A stretch of 64,000 nucleotides of DNA, taken from positions 8,702,682-8,766,681 of the forward strand of contig NZ_CP045997.1 of NCBI RefSeq assembly GCF_010233585.1. The letters run 5' to 3'. Positions within the stretch are counted from its first letter, which is position 1, and each line of letters begins with the position of its first letter. Both the position numbers and the translations under genes were made by a program. The stretch is from Spirosoma endbachense (lineage in GTDB: Bacteria > Bacteroidota > Bacteroidia > Cytophagales > Spirosomataceae). The notes beneath the pieces were generated by a model. The model did not search any database. It had not been told where the DNA came from and worked only from the letters and a program-made list of their open reading frames with translations. Below are positions 37,232 to 44,597 of this stretch, in pieces.

Positions 37232-37894
37232 ATGAGCACAAAAACAATAGGTCTTATTCATACCTCAGCTACGTTGGTACCTGTTTTTCAGGCACTGACC
37301 AATGAATATTTGCCGGGCATTCAAACGTTTAACATTGTTGATGACAGTCTGATCAAAAACGTCATCAAGCGCGGAGAACTTACGCCCGATACCGCCCGGC
37401 GCGTGGTCGATTATGTCGGTTCGGCCGAGGCCGCCGGAGCCGATTTTATTCTGGTAACCTGCTCTTCCATTGGTGCTGCGGTAGAAGCGGCTGCCGCTCT
37501 CACACAGGTTCCCGTTTTGCGGGTCGATCAACCGATGGCCGATAAAGCCGTTCAGATCGGTAAAAAGATTGGTGTCATTGCTACCCTGCCAACCACCCTT
37601 GGCCCTACCAGCGATCTAGTTCGTCGACGGGCAGTGGTTGCCGGTCAGGAAATCGAGCTCACATCCGTCCTGTGTGAAGGCGCATTCGACGCGCTCATGA
37701 AGGGCGACACAGCCACGCATGATACGATGGTCGCTACGGCCTTAAAAGACCTGAGCACCCGGGTCGATGTGATTGTTCTGGCGCAGGCATCAATGGCACG
37801 AGTTGTTGATACGCTGGATGCCAGCGATAAAAAAGTACCGATTCTGGCGAGTCCGACGATTGCGATCCAACACCTGGCCGAACAGTTTTCGTAG
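37232..37894 (+). CDS. Asp/Glu/hydantoin-racemase-fold protein with one catalytic Cys
   Basis: The 220-residue protein has the two-domain racemase fold. The first catalytic Cys is kept (Cys77, VTCSSIGAA), but the second, expected in the LxCT/LxCA motif of domain 2, is replaced (IVLAQASMAR, Gln185). Two-Cys members are racemases or isomerases; single-Cys members include decarboxylases (arylmalonate decarboxylase). It may therefore isomerise or decarboxylate an acid-sugar intermediate made by the neighbours, but this is inference. It lies between the DUF1537 kinase and the BASS transporter genes, all on one strand with gaps of 97 and 57 bases. Confidence 0.85.
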   Translation: MSTKTIGLIHTSATLVPVFQALTNEYLPGIQTFNIVDDSLIKNVIKRGELTPDTARRVVDYVGSAEAAGADFILVTCSSIGAAVEAAAALTQVPVLRVDQPMADKAVQIGKKIGVIATLPTTLGPTSDLVRRRAVVAGQEIELTSVLCEGAFDALMKGDTATHDTMVATALKDLSTRVDVIVLAQASMARVVDTLDASDKKVPILASPTIAIQHLAEQFS

Positions 37895-37951
37895 TGTTCA
37901 GACGTATTTTCTGTCATCCCGATGCTGTAGGAATGGCAAAAAAACCAACCC

Positions 37952-39262
37952 ATGAATAAAATACCTCTCGTCATCTCTGCCCTTGCCCTGGCTCTATTGC
38001 TGGCTGGCCTTTTCCTGCAAAATGCCAGTCTCTGGCAACCGGCAGCAGTGATTGCTGCGGTCAGCTTTGCGCTGGGCATGAAGGCCATTCCTGCACTGAA
38101 AACCTATCAGTACACTGCCTGGATCATTGTGGCCGTGATTGCGGGAATGATTTATCCGGGGGCTTTCAGCCATTGGGGTTCGTTCGATCTACGGAATAAA
38201 TGGCTCATTCTGCTGATTATCCAGCTGGTCATGTTCGGGATGGGGATTCAGATGAGCATCCGGGATTTTTCAGGGTTGGCGACAACGGGCAAAGGTGTAG
38301 CGATTGGGCTTTTCTGCCATTTCTCGGTGATGCCGCTGATGGGCCTACTCTTGACTAAAGTATTTAAGTTTGAGCCAGAAATAGCGGCTGGTATTATCCT
38401 GATTGGCTCCTGCTCAAGTGGGTTGGCCTCCAACGTGATGGTTTATCTGGCCAAAGCCAATCTGGTCCTTTCGGTTGTTGTAACGGCCATGGCAACGCTG
38501 GCGGCTCCATTTCTAACACCTTTATTGCTCAAGCTACTGGCCGGAACGCTCATCGAAATCAAGTTTGTGAACATGATGATGGAAATTATCAAAATTGTCA
38601 TTGTTCCTATTTTTGCAGCGTTGGTACACGACTACTTAAAAACAGCTTCATCTACAAGCAGACGGATGGTCTATTTGCTGGCTGGACTGGCTATAGGCTG
38701 GCTGGTTGCGCTGGGGTTTGGTTTGTGGGCCTTTTTCGAGACTCATCTGTCAAGTCCGGAATTGCTTCAATTTATGGAGATTTTCAGCTTTTTATTGGCC
38801 GCTTTAGTCGTTGGCGTCATCTATCACCAGGCAGCAACCAGCAATCCTAAACTGGATAAATTGATGCCTTATTTATCAATGTTTGGCATCATCTATTTCA
38901 CCGCCGTTACGACCGCAGCCGGTCGCGACAATCTGCTGAACGTCGGTCTTCTGCTCTTTATCAGTTCCGTGATTCACAACGCAGCCGGTTATTTTTTTGG
39001 TTACTGGTTCAGTCGCCTGTTCGGTCTCGACAAAAACTCTGCCCGAACCGTTGCCTTTGAGGTTGGACTGCAAAACGGCGGTATGGCGTCGGGCCTGGCG
39101 GGCAGTATGGGTAAATTAGGAACGGTTGGTCTTCCAGCTGCAGTATTCAGTCCGTGGATGAACATTTCGGGCTCTATTCTGGCAAATTACTGGCGCCGAA
39201 GACCGGTATCGGATACACCCACCAGCGCGCACGTCGAGCAAGTCACTACGTCGACTCACTAA
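37952..39262 (+). CDS. BASS-family (bile acid:sodium-symporter-like) carboxylate transporter
   Basis: The 436-residue protein has about ten membrane helices. It has the BASS motifs GSCSSGLASNVMVYLAKAN (about residue 152) and EVGLQNGGMASGLA (about 370), which bind Na+ and substrate. BASS proteins move carboxylates such as bile acids, pantoate or pyruvate across the inner membrane. As the last gene of the RuBisCO-like/kinase/racemase group it could bring in an acid sugar, or export a product. The C-terminal tail is a short hydrophilic extension. Confidence 0.9.
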   Translation: MNKIPLVISALALALLLAGLFLQNASLWQPAAVIAAVSFALGMKAIPALKTYQYTAWIIVAVIAGMIYPGAFSHWGSFDLRNKWLILLIIQLVMFGMGIQMSIRDFSGLATTGKGVAIGLFCHFSVMPLMGLLLTKVFKFEPEIAAGIILIGSCSSGLASNVMVYLAKANLVLSVVVTAMATLAAPFLTPLLLKLLAGTLIEIKFVNMMMEIIKIVIVPIFAALVHDYLKTASSTSRRMVYLLAGLAIGWLVALGFGLWAFFETHLSSPELLQFMEIFSFLLAALVVGVIYHQAATSNPKLDKLMPYLSMFGIIYFTAVTTAAGRDNLLNVGLLLFISSVIHNAAGYFFGYWFSRLFGLDKNSARTVAFEVGLQNGGMASGLAGSMGKLGTVGLPAAVFSPWMNISGSILANYWRRRPVSDTPTSAHVEQVTTSTH

Positions 39263-39363
39263 AATTTCCGTCGGATACTTCATTCTGATTACTTCGTTCA
39301 ACTACTCAAACGTGCGTTTTACATCTCCATCAAAAATTCAAAATTTTCAAGAAGTTATACCAT

Positions 39364-39436
39364 GCTAATATTGTATAATTTTTAGAGAAAATGGTGGAAA
39401 CCGACGTTCACTTAATGCCCTAAGTTTGTCAAATCC
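39364..39436 (+). promoter_or_regulatory. Promoter/operator element of the SusC/SusD operon (copy 1 of 2)
   Basis: A 73-base segment matches 44446-44518 without gaps at 61 of 73 positions. It contains the palindrome ATTTTT-AGA-GAAAAT (39378-39392) and the box TAAGTTTG (39421-39428). The ATG of the SusC gene is 136 bases further on. The remaining bases of the 301-base gap between the transporter gene and the SusC gene show nothing else. Confidence 0.7.
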
Positions 39437-39563
39437 CTTCAGCTCTTAAAAGTATCCTACTTTCAGGAAGCTCTGCTATAGGCAATCACATCGAGTCAGT
39501 AAAGTAAACAAACGCTTGAATACTAGCACTGTACAAGACAACTCCTTAATCAATAGTACGATC

Positions 39564-42500
39564 ATGAAAAATATGTATACCTGCTTTCTCAGTCTGCTTG
39601 GGCTGATTCAGGTGGGTTTCCCAACTGTAGTATTTAGTAACCCGGAGCGAACGCCCCAGGTTTCAGAGAACAAGGCTTCGACGGTATTATTTACCCACCT
39701 GGTATCCGCAAAAATACCTGCACCAACGCTTGCTCCAACCGACACAAAATCGGATCAACCGGCAGCGGACAGAACGATCAAAGGGACGGTTAAAGACGAA
39801 AACGGCCAGGGTTTACCGGGCGTTAGTGTGGTTATCAAAAACACCGGCAAAGGAACCACGACCGACGCAAATGGCACCTATCAATTGACCGCTCCCGATG
39901 GAGCTACCACGTTGGTTTTCAGTTTTGTCGGTTATCTGTCGCAGGAAGTGCCGATTACGAATCAAACAGACCTGAACATAACGCTTCAGGTTGATAATAA
40001 GCAACTGAATGAGGTTGTGGTGGTTGGGTATGGAACGCAGCGCAAACGCGACCTGACCGGCTCGGTGGTTTCCATCAAAGGCGACGAAACAACCAAGATA
40101 CCCGTGACTACGCCAGTCGAAGCGCTCCAGGGGAAAATTCCCGGTGCCGACATCACCCGGAATAGTGGGTACGCGGGTGCGAGTGCTTCGATACGGATTC
40201 GGGGTAACCGCTCAATTGCGAACCCCAGCAGTTCGAACAATGTCCTGTACATCGTCGACGGTGTGCAGGGCGTGAATGCCGCCGATATAAACCCGAATGA
40301 TATTGCCTCAATTGACGTATTGAAAGATGCGTCCTCAACGGCCATTTACGGTTCTCGTGGGGCCAACGGAGTAATTATCATTACGACCAAGCGCGGCACA
40401 GGCGGCAAACCTAAACTCAGCCTGAGTTCGTATGCGGGTGTATCGGAGGTAGCGGGCTATGGTAAGTTTATGACTGGTCCTGAATACATTGCATTCCGGC
40501 GCGAAGCCTACCGGGCCGCTGGCACCTGGAGCAGCCCGGCCGATGATTCGAAGATTTTCAATGCTCCCCAGTTAGATGCCATTCAGAAGCAGCAGTTTCC
40601 GGTCTGGCCCGATCTGTTGCTGAAGCAGGGCTTTCAGCAGGACCACCAACTGAGCGTTACCGGCGGAACCGATAAAACCAAAGTGTATTTCTCGGCCGGC
40701 TATTATAACGAAAAAGGTATCCTGCAACTGGACGAGTACAAGCGCTATTCGGCCCGGATGAACATCGACCAGACCATCAATAACTGGATTACAGCGGGCA
40801 TCCAGACCCAACTCGCGTACATTGACAACGACATTCGCCGGGACCCATTCAACCGGGCATCCAACATTCCGCCTTTGGGCACACCTTATGACGAAAACGG
40901 CAATTTTATTCCGTTTCCGCTGGGTGGAAGCGTCATCAACCCACTGGCCGATGAGCAGCCAAACGCCTACAAACGAAACCAGAAAACGAACCGCGGTACG
41001 CTTTCTGCCTATGTCGAACTCGCCCCTTTTGCGGGCTTCACGGTTCGCTCAACGCTAGGCGCTATTTTCTCAACGTCCGAGCTGGGAAATTACTACGGCC
41101 GCAACACCATCGACGGCGCCGGGAGCAGATCGCAGGCGTCCATCACCAGCAACCAGAGCCGGAATATGAGCTGGGAGAACGTATTTACGTATAAGCGAGC
41201 CATTCAGGACCACTCGTTTACCATTACAGGCGTTACCAGCTATCTGTCATTCAATAATACGTCAAGCTTCGCGGGCGGCAATAACCAGCTGATTCCGGCC
41301 CAGTATTTCTATAACCTGGCGGCTGCCAACCAAAACCCGTTCTGGGGAAGTGGCTTCAGCAGCAACCGGCTGATCTCGTTTACCGGACGTATCAATTACA
41401 ACTGGAAAGACAAATACCTGCTGACCGTCACGGGACGTAGCGACGGTTCATCTAAATTAGGCGAAGGCCATAACTGGGCATTCTTCCCATCGGCGGGATT
41501 GGGCTGGCGCATCAGCGACGAGTCGTTCATGAAAAACCAAAAGGTAGTTACCGATCTGAAACTGCGGGCGAGCTATGGTATATCGGGGAATGACGTCATC
41601 AATCCATACGCTACGCAAAACTCGCTGACCACGGTTTCGTTTGCCTACAACGACGCCAATGCCGCCAATGCGTACCTGATCAGTCCAACCATCGGGAACC
41701 AGGATCTGAAATGGGAGCTGACCACCACCGCCGATGTGGGGGTGGATGTGGGCTTGCTCAACAACCGCATTACGGCCAACATCGATTACTACGATGCCCG
41801 CACCAACGACCTCATTTTTCCGTATACCCTGCCGCTGCTGACGGGCGTAACGACGGTGAACCGCAACATCGGCGTAACCCGGAACCGAGGGATTGAAATT
41901 GGCATCACGACGCAGAACATCAATCAGAAAGGCTTCAGCTGGTCAACGAATCTGACGTTCGCCCGCAACAAAGAGATGATCGAGTCACTGCCAAACGGCA
42001 ACGTCATCGCCGACGATTACCGAAATTCCCTGATCGAAGGACAGCCGTCGCAGATTTATTACGACTACAAAAAGGTGGGTATCTGGCAGTTGGGCGAAGA
42101 GTCGGCCGCAGCTAAATACAACGCCATTCCCGGCGACATCAAAATTGCCGATATAAACAACGACGGTAAAATTGACGGAACAGACCGGACAATCATCGGG
42201 TCGCGCGTACCGCAGTGGACGGGTGGTCTGTCAAACGACATTCGCTACAAAGGGTTTGACCTGAACATTCTGTTTATAGCCCGGGCCGGGCAGTGGATCA
42301 GCTCGGACTATTATGCCAAGTACAACCGGAACGGTAATAACAACGGCGCCAGCATCGACTACTGGACTCCCGAAAACCCAACCAACGAGTACCCTCGTCC
42401 GAACGCCAACCGCAGCTCGACCTACGTCACAACCCTGACCGAGCGGCAGGCTTCGTTTGTTAAACTTCGCAACGTTACGTTGGGCTATACGATTCCCAAG

Positions 42501-42662
42501 ACCGTCACTGGTAAACTTAAAATTGATAACGTGCGCCTATACGTGTCGGGTAAAAATCTGTATACGTTCAGCAATCTGAAAGATTTTGATCCGGAAAACG
42601 AAGGTGTCATCGACCAGCCGCTCTCCCGATTGTACGTATTCGGTCTGAACATTGGCTTTTAA
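39564..42662 (+). CDS. SusC/RagA-family TonB-linked outer-membrane transporter (2nd pair)
   Basis: The 1032-residue protein starts at the ATG at 39564, followed by a signal peptide (MYTCFLSLLGLIQ). An in-frame TTG at 39516 is considered too far upstream. The carboxypeptidase-D-like domain (IKGTVKDENGQGLPGVSV) is near residues 75-150. TonB-box-like NEVVVVGYGTQ, the plug (IASIDVLKDASSTAIYGSRGANGVIIITTKRG) and the barrel follow. It imports a surface-bound oligosaccharide with the SusD protein encoded 83 bases downstream. It lies between the acid-sugar genes and the GH67-like hydrolase, and shares its promoter element with both. Confidence 0.95.
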   Translation: MKNMYTCFLSLLGLIQVGFPTVVFSNPERTPQVSENKASTVLFTHLVSAKIPAPTLAPTDTKSDQPAADRTIKGTVKDENGQGLPGVSVVIKNTGKGTTTDANGTYQLTAPDGATTLVFSFVGYLSQEVPITNQTDLNITLQVDNKQLNEVVVVGYGTQRKRDLTGSVVSIKGDETTKIPVTTPVEALQGKIPGADITRNSGYAGASASIRIRGNRSIANPSSSNNVLYIVDGVQGVNAADINPNDIASIDVLKDASSTAIYGSRGANGVIIITTKRGTGGKPKLSLSSYAGVSEVAGYGKFMTGPEYIAFRREAYRAAGTWSSPADDSKIFNAPQLDAIQKQQFPVWPDLLLKQGFQQDHQLSVTGGTDKTKVYFSAGYYNEKGILQLDEYKRYSARMNIDQTINNWITAGIQTQLAYIDNDIRRDPFNRASNIPPLGTPYDENGNFIPFPLGGSVINPLADEQPNAYKRNQKTNRGTLSAYVELAPFAGFTVRSTLGAIFSTSELGNYYGRNTIDGAGSRSQASITSNQSRNMSWENVFTYKRAIQDHSFTITGVTSYLSFNNTSSFAGGNNQLIPAQYFYNLAAANQNPFWGSGFSSNRLISFTGRINYNWKDKYLLTVTGRSDGSSKLGEGHNWAFFPSAGLGWRISDESFMKNQKVVTDLKLRASYGISGNDVINPYATQNSLTTVSFAYNDANAANAYLISPTIGNQDLKWELTTTADVGVDVGLLNNRITANIDYYDARTNDLIFPYTLPLLTGVTTVNRNIGVTRNRGIEIGITTQNINQKGFSWSTNLTFARNKEMIESLPNGNVIADDYRNSLIEGQPSQIYYDYKKVGIWQLGEESAAAKYNAIPGDIKIADINNDGKIDGTDRTIIGSRVPQWTGGLSNDIRYKGFDLNILFIARAGQWISSDYYAKYNRNGNNNGASIDYWTPENPTNEYPRPNANRSSTYVTTLTERQASFVKLRNVTLGYTIPKTVTGKLKIDNVRLYVSGKNLYTFSNLKDFDPENEGVIDQPLSRLYVFGLNIGF

Positions 42663-42663
42663 A

Positions 42664-42736
42664 GAGCGACAGAGTGAATGAGCGTTTTTACAGGTATTCG
42701 CTCTGTCACTCATTCACTCTGTCGCTCATTCACTCT
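42664..42736. repeat. Inverted and tandem repeats between SusC and SusD genes
   Basis: Two tandem 16-nt copies, differing at one base, lie at 42701-42716 and 42717-42732. The stretch 42664-42682 is the exact reverse complement of 42709-42727. The element fills most of the 83-base SusC-SusD spacer and ends 9 bases before the SusD start. It could fold into a hairpin that affects relative expression of the two proteins. Confidence 0.65.
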
Positions 42737-42745
42737 TTCAAAAAA

Positions 42746-44386
42746 ATGAAAACATACATAAAATACATTTCACTTCTTGCGCTGATCGCTACGGGGCTCT
42801 CGTGCAAACAGGATTTGCAGGAATACAACCCAGCCGGATCGACGGCTCAAACCCTGTTCACGACGCCTGAAGGCATTGAAGCGGGTGTCAATGGGGTTTA
42901 TTCCTACAATCGCTATTTCTACGGAAAAGAAGAAGGGCAGGCGCTCATGGAAATGGGTACTGATATCTGGACGAATGCCGCCAATAACGGCAATACCGGT
43001 ACGAATGGCCTTTTCCCACAGCCTCCGCTGATGACATATCAGGGCCTGACGACAGACAATGTCTGGGTGAAAACCCGGATGTGGCAACAATGCTACGCAG
43101 CAATTAATCTGGCGAATAACGTACTAAAATACCTTCCCAGCGCTGGCGTTCCTGCCGCTCGTCAGAAAGAACTGGAAGGCGAATCGCGGTTTCTCCGGGC
43201 CTGGTATTACTGGCATCTGGTCGAAAGTTTTGGCCCGGTTCCGCTTCAGTTAGAGCCTACAGAAACTATTCTGACTACCGCTACCCGCACACCTGTCGAT
43301 GCGGTTTATGAGCAGATTTTCCAGGATCTTCAGTTTGCCGTTACGGCCATTCCGCTAACAACCACAGACTATGGACGGATTACCCGACCAGCTTCCGAAG
43401 CCTTTCTGGCGAAGGTGTATCTGACGCGGGGCAAAAATCAGGAAGCGAGCAATTACGCCAAAAAGGTGATTACGGGCTACTCGTACAAGCTGTTGCCTAC
43501 ATACGCTAGTTTATGGTCGATAACAGGCCAGCAAAATACGGAGGTGCTATGGTCCGTAAATTACTCGACCAATCTGGCCTTCAATGCGGGCAGTAACCTG
43601 AATCACACGCTGTTCCTGATGGAGTACAACACCCAACCGGGTATGAAACGCGACGTAGCCAATGGTTTTCCAAACGTTCGCTACATGCCGACGTTGTTCC
43701 TGCTCAATCTGTTCAACGAGCAAAACGACTCTCGGTATAACGCATCGTTCAAGTCGGCCTGGAAAGCCAACGAAACCGACGCAACCAAACGCCCGGCGGG
43801 CATGAATGTGGGCGATACGGCCGTCTTTACGACAAAATACCCCGTAACAGCCGCTTTCCGACAGTCGAAAAAGTACAAGATTTATGATGTAAATGATATG
43901 TACAAAGCCGACGGTACGCCTAACGATCGTTTTCACTACGTATCACTTCAGAAATTCGATGATCCGACTCGGGCGACGGATACCGAGACCCAAAGTGCGC
44001 GAGATGCCTACATTCTGCGTCTCGGTGAGATGTATCTGATCGCGGCTGAAGCCCTGTTTAACCTCGGCAAGAAAGATTCGGCGGCTTATTACGTGAACGA
44101 AATCCGGACGCGGGCAGCCGTACCGGGTCGCCAGGCGAACATGCGTGTAGCAGCCGCCGACGTAACGCTCGACTTCATTCTGGACGAACGTGCCCGCGAA
44201 TTAGCCGGTGAACAGGTTCGCTGGTTTGATTTAAAACGGACGAACAAACTGGTTGAGCGGGCCAAAAAATACAATCCAGATGCGGCTCCAAATATCCAGC
44301 CATTCCATGTACTCCGGCCCATTCCCCAAAGCGAAATAGATGCGGTGACCAATAAAAACGACTTCAAACAGAACGCCGGTTATTAG
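42746..44386 (+). CDS. SusD/RagB-family outer-membrane lipoprotein (2nd pair)
   Basis: The 546-residue protein begins at the ATG at 42746; the earlier in-frame extension to 42674 consists of the repeat element and is rejected. The lipoprotein signal ends in ATGLSCKQ (acylated Cys about residue 20). Typical motifs are GESRFLRAWYYWHLVESFGPVPLQLEP (about residue 135) and the RagB C-terminal YILRLGEMYLIAAEALFNLGKKDSA with FDLKRTNKLVERAK near the end. It works as the surface lid of the SusC transporter. Confidence 0.95.
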   Translation: MKTYIKYISLLALIATGLSCKQDLQEYNPAGSTAQTLFTTPEGIEAGVNGVYSYNRYFYGKEEGQALMEMGTDIWTNAANNGNTGTNGLFPQPPLMTYQGLTTDNVWVKTRMWQQCYAAINLANNVLKYLPSAGVPAARQKELEGESRFLRAWYYWHLVESFGPVPLQLEPTETILTTATRTPVDAVYEQIFQDLQFAVTAIPLTTTDYGRITRPASEAFLAKVYLTRGKNQEASNYAKKVITGYSYKLLPTYASLWSITGQQNTEVLWSVNYSTNLAFNAGSNLNHTLFLMEYNTQPGMKRDVANGFPNVRYMPTLFLLNLFNEQNDSRYNASFKSAWKANETDATKRPAGMNVGDTAVFTTKYPVTAAFRQSKKYKIYDVNDMYKADGTPNDRFHYVSLQKFDDPTRATDTETQSARDAYILRLGEMYLIAAEALFNLGKKDSAAYYVNEIRTRAAVPGRQANMRVAAADVTLDFILDERARELAGEQVRWFDLKRTNKLVERAKKYNPDAAPNIQPFHVLRPIPQSEIDAVTNKNDFKQNAGY

Positions 44387-44390
44387 AACT

Positions 44391-44425
44391 TAAACCTATA
44401 AGGTTTTTGAAACCTTATAGGTTTA
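44391..44425 (+). terminator. Hairpin after the SusC/SusD operon
   Basis: Arms 44391-44406 and 44410-44425 are perfect 16-nt reverse complements around a 3-nt loop. It starts 4 bases after the SusD stop codon. A+T-rich, no T-tract follows, so it may also act as an RNA stability element. Confidence 0.65.
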
Positions 44426-44445
44426 TAGGCACAGGAAGCTTGATA

Positions 44446-44518
44446 GCTAATATTGTACAATTTTCAGAGAAAATGGTGGAGATTGATGTTCACATAATCT
44501 CGTAGGTTTGCCAAATCC
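44446..44518 (+). promoter_or_regulatory. Promoter/operator element of the GH67-like gene (copy 2 of 2)
   Basis: This holds the perfect palindrome ATTTTC-AGA-GAAAAT (44460-44474) and the box TAGGTTTG (44503-44510). It matches 39364-39436 at 61 of 73 positions without gaps. The GH67-like start is 80 bases after its end. Palindrome-to-box spacing equals that at the other two promoters (46 bases). Confidence 0.7.
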
Positions 44519-44597
44519 TGTTAGTTTCATTTATATCGACTTCCCGAGGGCAACGAGTTTTCGGGAAGTTTTGTAGCCGGAAAGCCCTGAACCTTAT

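Noticed and set aside
39516..39563. Upstream TTG start for the second SusC gene
   Set aside because: The signal peptide begins at the ATG at 39564; the earlier codons look like leader.
42674..42745. N-terminal extension of the SusD gene
   Set aside because: It consists of the tandem/inverted repeat, and the lipoprotein signal begins only at the ATG at 42746.
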